Source: Bacteroidota bacterium
GTDB lineage: Bacteria; Bacteroidota; Bacteroidia; NS11-12g; UBA955
Direction of reading: 5' to 3'
DNA: 64,000 bases
Assembly: GCA_030682255.1 (NCBI GenBank)
Contig: JAUXOK010000021.1
Span: 1-64,000 of the forward strand
Below are positions 54,920 through 61,644 of the stretch, in pieces. A program made the translations under genes and the position numbers. Numbering within the stretch: the first letter of the stretch is position 1; every line of letters begins with the position of its first letter. The notes beneath the pieces were generated by a model, which did not search any database, was not told where the DNA came from, and worked only from the letters and a program-made list of their open reading frames with translations.

Positions 54920-55066
54920 TTATTGTTTTATTTTAACAATTTTATTGTCTTTAATGATTACAAGATAGCTTTTTCGCTCTTTTTTAAATGCTAACATTTT
55001 TTCGTAAGCTATTTCAAGCCCTTTGATGATTTTATTTTTTAATTCAGTTTTTGATTCTGTATTCAT
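54920..55066 (-). CDS. 48-residue protein coupled to the zeta-type kinase (antitoxin candidate)
   Basis: A short frame starts with ATG at 55066, overlapping the kinase stop codon by 4 bp (ATGA), and ends with TAA at 54920. It encodes MNTESKTELKNKIIKGLE, a charged helix, then AYEKMLAFKKERKSYLVII and a Lys-rich end (DNKIVKIKQ). The coupling, the small size and the helix-plus-strand layout fit an antitoxin or accessory partner of the kinase. No family name can be given with certainty. A shadow frame is unlikely, since no other gene covers this region and codon use is normal. Confidence 0.65.
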   Translation of the reverse strand: MNTESKTELKNKIIKGLEIAYEKMLAFKKERKSYLVIIKDNKIVKIKQ

Positions 55067-55638
55067 AAGTAGTTTTTTAATTCGTTGTATTTTGTGTGAT
55101 TGTAGATTGTGATAGAATCTGAAACAGACATTTCGGCAATTAAAATATGGCCTCCTTCAGAATTATCAAAAATTAACGCTTGGTCAACTATTGGTAAATA
55201 AATATTAAAAAGATTTTTTATTCCTTTAAAGTACCTTCTTTCAATGACATCTTCAGCGATATTATGTCCACCTTCAGAAACCCTTATTTTTACTCTTTCT
55301 TTTGCTAGTTCAGGATTTTGTAACCAAAAAAACAGTAATATGATTTCATAATTTTTGGATTTAGCTTCAATAACTTTATTTTTATAACTTTTAGTTGAAA
55401 GGGTCGTTTCAAAAGCAAAGTTTTTGTTTTGTTCCAATAAGTCGTTTATTCTGTTTAGCATTATTCTACCTGACTCAAAGGATGCTTTTTCGGGTTGAAA
55501 TGGAGATAGTCCCTTCGCTATTTCATCTGCGTTTACAAATTCTTTGCAATCCAATATTTCAGGCAGAATGGTAAACGAAGCGGTAGTTTTACCTGCTCCA
55601 TTGCATCCTGAAATAATGAATAACTTTTTTTTCTGCAT
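55063..55638 (-). CDS. Zeta-toxin-type P-loop kinase
   Basis: A 191-residue P-loop protein: Walker A SGCNGAGKTTASF at residues 9-21, then EFVNADEIAKGLSPFQPE with the Asp expected in the sugar-binding site, FAFETTLSTKSY near residue 78, and RVKIRVSEGGHNIAEDVIERRY near residue 117 (the Arg-rich lid). These are marks of the zeta toxin family, which phosphorylates UDP-N-acetylglucosamine in plasmid epsilon/zeta systems; chromosomal relatives have varied targets. No epsilon-type antitoxin precedes it; a 48-residue frame overlaps its end. ATG 55638 lies 5 nt after a -7 element copied from the M16 promoter. Confidence 0.85.
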   Translation of the reverse strand: MQKKKLFIISGCNGAGKTTASFTILPEILDCKEFVNADEIAKGLSPFQPEKASFESGRIMLNRINDLLEQNKNFAFETTLSTKSYKNKVIEAKSKNYEIILLFFWLQNPELAKERVKIRVSEGGHNIAEDVIERRYFKGIKNLFNIYLPIVDQALIFDNSEGGHILIAEMSVSDSITIYNHTKYNELKNYL

Positions 55639-55643
55639 CTTTG

Positions 55644-55651
55644 CAAAGATA
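55644..55651 (-). promoter_or_regulatory. Promoter -7 element of the zeta-type kinase gene (leaderless arrangement)
   Basis: TATCTTTG on the minus strand ends 5 nt before ATG 55638; the surrounding bases match those of the M16 promoter. Confidence 0.55.
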
Positions 55652-55689
55652 AGCATTTTTGAATGTATGAAAAGCTTTAAGCTGAGCAC

Positions 55690-55716
55690 AAAAAAAGCGC
55701 TCCGAGGAACGCTTTT
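55690..55716 (-). terminator. Rho-independent terminator after lipoprotein B
   Basis: On the minus strand, an AAAAGCGTTC / GAGCGCTTTT type stem with a CTCG loop and a T run; a copy of the terminator at 54234. Confidence 0.75.
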
Positions 55717-55740
55717 AAAATGATATATTTTAAAATTTTT

Positions 55741-56286
55741 TTATTTAAAAGTGCTAGGCCAAGCCAATCTAAATTCAATGCCAGTAAGATTGACGTCACC
55801 ACCTGCTTTTTTCCAAACCGCGGTGCCATTTTTTAGAACAGAATACCAAATGCCATTGATTTTTTCCATATTAAAATCACCACCTGTTAATAACACCCTA
55901 GGAGACGCAGCGATATTTCCATGAAATATTGATACAGAAATTTCTCCATAATCAGTTGCAAAATTGCTAACGGAATTAACGCCTCTTTTAACACCTTCAT
56001 AGTGGGTTACAATCACAACTGTATCACCTTCAATTCCTGAAGGTTTGTTACCTGCCCACTGCAAAATTGTATCACCTTGAAGAACTTGAATGCTTGGAAA
56101 TTGAGGGTTTCTTAAAACTACTTTTTTACTGTTCATTAAAATATATTGTTCTGTACCAGTTGTTGGAATATTCGGTGTTGGTGTCGAAGTTGGTGGGGTT
56201 TCGTCTTTGTCTCCACAAGCTGTAAATCCGATGATTAAGGCTGGCAATAATGCCCAAGCCAAAGTTTTAAAATTAAATGATTTCAT
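55741..56286 (-). CDS. Small lipoprotein B of a duplicated pair
   Basis: A 181-residue lipoprotein (lipobox FTAC, Cys24) whose first 30 residues match lipoprotein A except for one position in the signal and one after the lipobox. After a Thr/Pro linker the mature part (about residues 45-181) is a different beta-rich domain with VVLRNPQFPSIQVLQGDTIL, GDTVVIVTHYEGVKRGVNSV and GIWYSVLKNGTAVWKK. No family is recognised. The shared 5' end with a different mature domain suggests domain replacement behind a fixed export module. Confidence 0.8.
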   Translation of the reverse strand: MKSFNFKTLAWALLPALIIGFTACGDKDETPPTSTPTPNIPTTGTEQYILMNSKKVVLRNPQFPSIQVLQGDTILQWAGNKPSGIEGDTVVIVTHYEGVKRGVNSVSNFATDYGEISVSIFHGNIAASPRVLLTGGDFNMEKINGIWYSVLKNGTAVWKKAGGDVNLTGIEFRLAWPSTFK

Positions 56287-56358
56287 GTTGAAAAATTGTT
56301 ATTTGAATAGGTAAATTATTGCGAATTAAATTAAACAATTTAAATTAAAAATTTTTTG
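56210..56358. repeat. Duplicated cassette, copy B, right block
   Basis: Copy of 54590-54741: upstream region and signal-peptide codons. Confidence 0.8.
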
Positions 56359-56485
56359 TTAACAACCTGAATTTGAGGATATTATATTTTTTCAGGACCC
56401 GATAATTATCGCATCAATAATCAATTTTTTAATAAAAGCGAACCTTATTACAGCTTTGCTTGATAATACTCTAGCAAAAAGTTAT

Positions 56486-57301
56486 CTATATTTTTTGAGA
56501 AGCTACAGCTCTGTATCTATCATTAATTTTTTCCCATAAAACAACCACAATCTCATAAGAGCTATAAGCGTTAGGGTCAATATTAAAACTACCTTTAAAC
56601 TCATTGTCAATAGCATTATTTGCAATTAATTGATTGCCCCAAGTGCCATTATTTGCCTCGCGTATTACATAATTATGAATAGTAGGATTACTAGGAGAGC
56701 TTGTTTGATTGTGGCTGTTACCATTTTGGGTTAGATAGCAAGACAAATAAAAGTTTTTATTGCTAAAACTTTGGTCCCATTTTACACCGTATTTTACATC
56801 AATTTTATTTTGATTCAATCTCTTTTGAACAGCAATTTTTGGCAACTCTAAGGTTAATTGATAGTTGATTAAATTCCTTAAATTCCTTACAGATTGACTG
56901 CCATTAATTGAGTTATTATTAAGAACCAAGCCATTGCTATCGTTTACCCATAGTTGAGGGGTATAAATACTGCCATATCTATTGGCAGCAATAGCTTCTG
57001 AAATAGGAGTTATCATTGGGTCGCCATATTTAATATGTACTGCAAGCGGAACTATCGCGCTATCGTATTCTTTAATCAATTGATTAAAGGTAGGTTTTCC
57101 CCAACTGCCACATCCAGGACAACCTGTGCTTGTGAATTCAAAAAGTATGGGTTTAGATGATTTGTTGTATTCCAAAGTCATTTCAACTTCTGTTACCGGT
57201 TTATCGGTTTGAGGTTGATTGGGGGTTGTTACATTTTTTTTACAAGACTGATTTAAAAAAAGCACAAAAACAAGTGTGGTAATAGTTGAAAAATTGAACA
57301 T
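56486..57301 (-). CDS. Omp28-related lipoprotein with thioredoxin-like fold
   Basis: A 271-residue protein with lipobox NQSC (Cys20) and a thioredoxin-like domain at about residues 45-165: PILFEFTSTGCPGCGSWGKPTF has a CPGC active-site-like pair and IYTPQLWVNDS the cis-Pro region. The C-terminal beta domain (SNKNFYLSCYLTQNGNSHN, HNYVIREANNGTWG) matches the Omp28-related family of Bacteroidota, which takes part in envelope or T9SS-substrate contexts. It lies 21 bp after the P460-like gene and is likely co-transcribed with it. Confidence 0.8.
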   Translation of the reverse strand: MFNFSTITTLVFVLFLNQSCKKNVTTPNQPQTDKPVTEVEMTLEYNKSSKPILFEFTSTGCPGCGSWGKPTFNQLIKEYDSAIVPLAVHIKYGDPMITPISEAIAANRYGSIYTPQLWVNDSNGLVLNNNSINGSQSVRNLRNLINYQLTLELPKIAVQKRLNQNKIDVKYGVKWDQSFSNKNFYLSCYLTQNGNSHNQTSSPSNPTIHNYVIREANNGTWGNQLIANNAIDNEFKGSFNIDPNAYSSYEIVVVLWEKINDRYRAVASQKI

Positions 57302-57322
57302 GGTTATTATATATTAGATTTT

Positions 57323-57856
57323 TTATTTTGAAAAGATAAAGTCCTTATTAGCAGCACCAGTATGACAACCGCCACACATGCCGTTCATTAAATTAGCGCC
57401 TCTCATTGGCATTCCCATATCGCTTGCAATTTTACCATCGCTTGTTAACATAAAGAATTCCCAATCGCCAAAATTGGGGTTAAAACCATTGCCTCTTTTT
57501 ACCATTCCAGTAAATTCATTTAAAGTACCTGCAGCATTAGTGGTATGTTTTACTATGACACTGCCAATTGGAAATTTACCGTTTAAACGATTAACACCAT
57601 CTTTAAAATGTACTCTGCGAATTGCGGTGCTGTCATTTCCGGCATGTGCCATTCCTAGTGATGGGTCTGCGCCATTAAAAGTAGCTTCAATAGGCCAACT
57701 TAAATAACTTACGAAAGTATTACTATCAGCAATAAATTCGTTATTTGTTGGATTAGGATTAGAGGTATTATCTTCTTCTTTACATGATGTTGCAAAAATA
57801 ATAAAAGCCAAAAAAGAGCTAGATAATAAAATGGAAATTAGTTTAATTTTTTTCAT
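57323..57856 (-). CDS. Cytochrome P460-like haem c lipoprotein
   Basis: A 177-residue protein with signal and lipobox FATSC (Cys25). The single haem c motif CGGCH is at about residues 163-167, followed by TGAANKDFIF. The upstream GSVIVKHTT, MVKRGNGFNPNFGDWEFFML arrangement fits the cytochrome P460 family, whose members oxidise hydroxylamine or bind NO. The Lys that cross-links haem in true P460 cannot be assigned by eye. It probably sits on a membrane face exposed to the periplasm. Confidence 0.75.
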   Translation of the reverse strand: MKKIKLISILLSSSFLAFIIFATSCKEEDNTSNPNPTNNEFIADSNTFVSYLSWPIEATFNGADPSLGMAHAGNDSTAIRRVHFKDGVNRLNGKFPIGSVIVKHTTNAAGTLNEFTGMVKRGNGFNPNFGDWEFFMLTSDGKIASDMGMPMRGANLMNGMCGGCHTGAANKDFIFSK

Positions 57857-57923
57857 ATAATATAATATTTATACTATTTGTCGTATAAAAATTCTAATCC
57901 TGACATTATTTCGAAATAATTTT

Positions 57924-58535
57924 TTAATGCATCACTAATATGCTACCATTTATTATCTGTGGAATGGATTTGTTAATTAATGAAAAACTATAAATTCCTG
58001 ACAACAAATCATTTACATTAATAGTTATGAATGCAGTATTTGTATTTTGTTTTAAAATAATTCCCCCAATATTATTGATTAAAACAAATTCAAATTCATT
58101 TAAATTATCATTTAAAAAATAAATATTGGCAAATTCACTACTCGGATTAGGGCTGATTCGATAACCGTTTGTATTTATTTTGTTAATGACGATATTCAAG
58201 ATAGGGCTTGTTCCTAAACCACCAAAATCTATGTAGTAATAGTTATTAGAGTTAACAACAGGTTTTTCATCAACAAATTCATAGTTTGTTGGTTCTGCTA
58301 AACTTCCACAAAAACCTGGAATACCTCCTATATAGACAAAATTATTACTATCAATAGATCGATAAACATCAATGCCATAACAAATATTGCCAGAACTTAA
58401 TTTGATATCTATTTTTACTTGTCCATTAATTTCAGTTAGACTCCATTTTTCTAAATTTGGAAATGATTGCCCTTTAACACTATTTGAAATAGAAAAAATA
58501 AAGTAAAGGTTTAGAATAATAACTAAAGGTTTCAT
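57924..58535 (-). CDS. Short secreted protein with T9SS type A-like tail
   Basis: A 203-residue protein with a signal peptide (to about residue 22, VKG), a beta-rich middle (KLSSGNICYGIDVYRSIDSNNFVYIGGI) and a C-terminal tail starting YRISPNPSSEFANIYF and ending LSGIYSFSLINKSIPQ, which resembles the Por secretion tail. It overlaps the anti-sigma gene by 4 bp, so it is the output of, or the sensor input to, the ECF operon in which it lies. Confidence 0.75.
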   Translation of the reverse strand: MKPLVIILNLYFIFSISNSVKGQSFPNLEKWSLTEINGQVKIDIKLSSGNICYGIDVYRSIDSNNFVYIGGIPGFCGSLAEPTNYEFVDEKPVVNSNNYYYIDFGGLGTSPILNIVINKINTNGYRISPNPSSEFANIYFLNDNLNEFEFVLINNIGGIILKQNTNTAFITINVNDLLSGIYSFSLINKSIPQIINGSILVMH

Positions 58536-58762
58536 TTTAATTTTGAAATTATTTTCTTTTTTAACATCTCATTTTTTTCAGGAGTATTAGAATCTAAGTA
58601 TTTGCCTATTGCTTTGTTTATAATTTTGCTTTGTTTTTCATATAAAGCACATGTTTTACAGATTATTAAATGAATTTTTAAACTTAAGCTTTTTGAAAAT
58701 GAAAGCTTACTTGCTTGTTTCATTTCAATTAATTCACTAGCTTCTTTACAAGATATTTTCAT
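58532..58762 (-). CDS. Small anti-sigma factor-like protein (zinc finger type)
   Basis: A 76-residue protein, MKISCKEASELIEMKQASKLS, with HLIICKTC giving the H-x3-C-x2-C zinc anti-sigma (ZAS) pattern near residues 31-38. No membrane helix is present, so it is a soluble form. It lies 12 bp after the sigma-factor gene and is expected to bind and restrain it. Confidence 0.85.
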   Translation of the reverse strand: MKISCKEASELIEMKQASKLSFSKSLSLKIHLIICKTCALYEKQSKIINKAIGKYLDSNTPEKNEMLKKKIISKLK

Positions 58763-58774
58763 TTTTAATATTTT

Positions 58775-59362
58775 TTAACTCTCCCAATTGATTTCTATAC
58801 ATTTTTTAAGTAATAGCTTTGCTCTATGAATCAGTTGCCAATAATTAGTAGTTGAAATATCTAATTCCTTACATATATCAACTGCTTTTTTTTCAGTAAG
58901 GTATTTATAATTAATTGCAATTCTCCATTTCTTAGGCAAATCATCCATGCAAGATTTCATTATTTTTAAAAAATCTACATTGTCAAGTAAGTTAATTTCA
59001 TTACTCCAAACATTGGCTTGGCTATGACTAACCCAATTGCCAGATGGATCAAAAGTTGAATCTATAAAAGTTGTAGTTTGGTTTTCTCTTGCAATTTCAA
59101 AACTGTCGTGTTCTTTATATTTAGATCGATAATAATCAATTATTTTATTGTTTAAAATTGAAACTAACCAAGTTTTAGGTTGACTTTTATTTTGAAACTT
59201 TTCAAATGAATTATATGCGGCTAAAAATGTGTCTTGGACAAGGTCTTCCGATATTTCTTTAGAGGAAGTTTTTTTAAACGTCCATTGGTATAAATAGTCT
59301 GTATACAAATTAACCCATTCTTTAACTGTTTCATTTTTAGATGTTTGATTTTCTAAAGTCAT
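58775..59362 (-). CDS. ECF-type RNA polymerase sigma factor
   Basis: A 195-residue sigma factor. Region 2 (about residues 25-95) has DLVQDTFLAAYNSFEKF and KTWLVSILNNKIIDYYRSK; region 4 (about residues 130-190) has LPKKWRIAINYKYLTEKKAVDICKELDISTTNYWQLIHRAK with the helix-turn-helix. It is the first gene of a three-gene unit with the anti-sigma and a T9SS-type secreted protein. The Omp28-like and P460-like genes that follow in the same direction may be targets. Confidence 0.92.
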   Translation of the reverse strand: MTLENQTSKNETVKEWVNLYTDYLYQWTFKKTSSKEISEDLVQDTFLAAYNSFEKFQNKSQPKTWLVSILNNKIIDYYRSKYKEHDSFEIARENQTTTFIDSTFDPSGNWVSHSQANVWSNEINLLDNVDFLKIMKSCMDDLPKKWRIAINYKYLTEKKAVDICKELDISTTNYWQLIHRAKLLLKKCIEINWES

Positions 59363-59559
59363 AATTTGTTATTTCAAAAATAATCAAAAATATTGAACTT
59401 AAATAATTATTTAATATATTATGAAACTATCAACACTAGAATTGCTCGGAATTAATAATGGAAATGCCATAATAATATTTTTATAGTCCCAAAAACCTTA
59501 TATATTATTGGACATTTATAAATACATATGCGGTATAAATTAATAAATCAAATTAGTAT

Positions 59560-59567
59560 TACATTTG
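59560..59567 (+). promoter_or_regulatory. Promoter -7 element of the potassium channel gene (leaderless arrangement)
   Basis: TACATTTG ends 4 nt before the GTG at 59572. Confidence 0.55.
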
Positions 59568-59571
59568 TTTC

Positions 59572-60414
59572 GTGATCAATAAGAATTCTCAAACGGACAA
59601 GAACACACTTAATCCTTTTAAACGCAAAGTTTATGAAGTGATTTTTGAAGCAGAAACTCCCGCAGGCAAAGCTTTTGATTTGGCTTTGATGGGACTGATT
59701 ATTCTGGCTGTTATAATAACCATGCTAGAAACTTTACCTAAAATTCATGCCAATTATTATTACCCATTTTATTACATCGAATTGTTTATCACTTTTGTGT
59801 TTTCTGTGGAATATATTCTTAGGATTTGGTGTTTGTCTAAGCCCCAAAAATACATTTTTAGTACGTTTGGTCTCATAGATTTGTTATCCATTTTACCAAC
59901 TTATTTAAGCTTATTTGTTACAGGCACCCAATATTTATCAGTTTTAAGATTGTTGCGTTTGCTTAGAATGTTCAGGATATTAAAACTAACTCAATACATC
60001 AAAGAAAGTCGTTTGTTAATTTTGTCCATTAAAAATAGCGGTAGAAAAATCATGGTGTTTTTTTTGTTTTTGTTTATTTCTGTTTGTGTGTTAGGTTCTG
60101 TCATGTATGCCATCGAATCGCCAAGTAATCCTGGTTTTAAAAGTATTCCCGAAAGTATTTATTGGGCCATTGTAACTATTACCACAGTTGGATATGGCGA
60201 TATTTCACCCATAACTGCTATGGGAAAAGTTGTGGCATCGTTGATTATGATTTTAGGTTATTCTGTCATTACAGTTCCAACAGGTATTGTAGGTGTAGAA
60301 ATGTTTAATGCCAATAGAAAAGAAAAGCACAGTAAGGTTTGCCAAAATTGCTTAAGCGAGGGGCATGATGCGGAAGCCAAGTTTTGCAAAGACTGTGGAT
60401 CAGAATTAGCTTAA
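59572..60414 (+). CDS. Voltage-gated potassium channel with zinc-ribbon tail
   Basis: A 280-residue six-helix ion channel. S1-S3 cover about residues 30-110, S4 carries regularly spaced Arg (LSVLRLLRLLRMFRILK, about residues 120-136), and the pore has the K+ filter TTVGYGDI near residue 205. After S6 the cytoplasmic tail ends in CQNC and CKDCGSEL (about residues 259-278), a zinc ribbon that is not part of the standard channel and could act as a sensor or binding module. GTG start; it is the first gene rightward from the ECF locus. Confidence 0.92.
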   Translation: MINKNSQTDKNTLNPFKRKVYEVIFEAETPAGKAFDLALMGLIILAVIITMLETLPKIHANYYYPFYYIELFITFVFSVEYILRIWCLSKPQKYIFSTFGLIDLLSILPTYLSLFVTGTQYLSVLRLLRLLRMFRILKLTQYIKESRLLILSIKNSGRKIMVFFLFLFISVCVLGSVMYAIESPSNPGFKSIPESIYWAIVTITTVGYGDISPITAMGKVVASLIMILGYSVITVPTGIVGVEMFNANRKEKHSKVCQNCLSEGHDAEAKFCKDCGSELA

Positions 60415-60468
60415 AAGAAATTGTTCTTAATATCGGCAATTGCATTTTTTTAATCTAAACGATATTAG

Positions 60469-60476
60469 TATCTTTG
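60469..60476 (+). promoter_or_regulatory. Promoter -7 element of the Fic gene (leaderless arrangement)
   Basis: TATCTTTG ends 4 nt before the GTG at 60481. Confidence 0.55.
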
Positions 60477-60480
60477 TGGG

Positions 60481-61443
60481 GTGAAATGGCAAGAATATCC
60501 ATATTCCTTTGAAAATTTAGAGCAACATCTCAGCAGAATAGATGCTAAAAAACAAAGTCTTGATGAAAAAAGACCCTTGCCTACGTATGCCCTTAAAAGC
60601 ATCAAAGAATCATTAAGCCTAGAGTGGACATTTCATTCCAATGGTATAGAGGGCAATACATTAACCCTTCAAGAAACTAAACTCATCATAGAAGAAGGTA
60701 TCACCATCAAAGGCAAATCTTTAAGAGAACATTTTGAAGCTTTTAACCATCAAAATGCCATAGAATTAATAGAAAAATTAGCGCATTCAAAAACCCAATT
60801 TACCGATAGAAATATCTTAGAAGTGCATGAACTTGTGTTAGCAAGTATAGAAAAAGAGATTGCTGGTAGATATAGAACCTCAGGTGTAAGAATATCAGGG
60901 GCCAATTTTACGCCACCTAATGCCCTTAAAGTCAATGAAATGATAGAAGAGTTGATACATTGGGTGAATACAGATTCTAAAGATTTACATCCCATTATTA
61001 GAGCCAGTATTTTTCATCACCGTTTTGTTTGGATACATCCTTTTTTTGATGGCAATGGTCGCACCGTTAGGTTATTGTTCAATTTGCTTTTAATGAAACA
61101 AGGTTTTCCGCCAGCTATTATTCTCAAAAACGACAGAAAAAAATATTACGATGCCCTGAATAAAGCCAATCAAGGGGATTATTCTAAGCTTTTATTGTTA
61201 ATGATTCAAGCTATGGAAAGAAGTTTGGATATTTATTTGAGCAGTTTAGACAATACCCACGATGATTACAAAGAAATTCAAAACATTGTGGAGGAAATGT
61301 CGCTTCCATACAGTCAGGAGTATGTTAGTTTGCTAGCCAGAAAAGGCAAGATAGACGCCTATAAACAAGGAAAAAATTGGCTGACAACCGAAAAAGCGGT
61401 TCAGGAATATTTTAATAACAGAAAAAGGAAACGCAGTTTGTAG
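60481..61443 (+). CDS. Fic-domain AMP-transferase, class II type
   Basis: A 320-residue protein. The N-terminal Fic_N helix includes the inhibitory motif in SNGIEGNTLTLQETK (Ser/Gly-x-x-x-Glu-Gly-Asn, residues about 57-66), so it is self-inhibited. The catalytic motif HPFFDGNGRTVRLLFN is near residues 196-211, complete with His and both Arg. A C-terminal winged-helix-like part (about residues 260-320: LARKGKIDAYKQGKNWLTTEKAVQEY) follows. It should AMPylate an unknown host-cell protein. GTG start, probably leaderless. Confidence 0.93.
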   Translation: MKWQEYPYSFENLEQHLSRIDAKKQSLDEKRPLPTYALKSIKESLSLEWTFHSNGIEGNTLTLQETKLIIEEGITIKGKSLREHFEAFNHQNAIELIEKLAHSKTQFTDRNILEVHELVLASIEKEIAGRYRTSGVRISGANFTPPNALKVNEMIEELIHWVNTDSKDLHPIIRASIFHHRFVWIHPFFDGNGRTVRLLFNLLLMKQGFPPAIILKNDRKKYYDALNKANQGDYSKLLLLMIQAMERSLDIYLSSLDNTHDDYKEIQNIVEEMSLPYSQEYVSLLARKGKIDAYKQGKNWLTTEKAVQEYFNNRKRKRSL

Positions 61444-61445
61444 TT

Positions 61446-61634
61446 TAATGGTTATTAGTTAATGGTTAATTGTTAATAGTAGAGACGCCTTGCGAGGCGT
61501 CTCTATATGACAGCGTGAGGTTCTCGAACCATGATTTTAAATACGGATGTCGACCTTCGACCATTCAACCCATCGAGAACCAAAGGGTGACAACTATTAA
61601 CACTTAACTGATATACCATTAACACTTAACTAAT
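61446..61634. repeat. Palindromic repeat island (MITE- or REP-like)
   Basis: Between the Fic gene and the FGE-fold gene lie heptamer-like GTTAATG/GTTAATT/GTTAATA repeats, a hairpin at 61481-61504, a longer inverted repeat GGTTCTCGA (61519-61527) / TCGAGAACC (61573-61581), and outer inverted repeats TGTTAATAGT (61471-61480) / ACTATTAACA (61593-61602). The word ATTAACACTTAACT is then repeated directly. The GC content is locally higher than in the flanks. No gene is seen. Confidence 0.7.
61481..61504. repeat. Perfect 10-bp-stem hairpin
   Basis: AGAGACGCCT and AGGCGTCTCT pair perfectly around the loop TGCG. This AGACGC-type palindrome resembles REP elements seen in RAYT-bearing genomes. Confidence 0.75.
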
Positions 61635-61644
61635 ATACTTTTAA

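Larger units (their letters stand above)
55641..55720. repeat. Duplicated cassette, copy B, left block
   Basis: Copy of 54186-54264 (promoter, spacer and terminator), now placed before the zeta-type kinase gene. Confidence 0.8.

Noticed and set aside
61519-61581. GGTTCTCGA...TCGAGAACC as a tRNA or tRNA-like gene
   Set aside because: No D-arm, anticodon arm or T-arm can be drawn; only nested inverted repeats are present.
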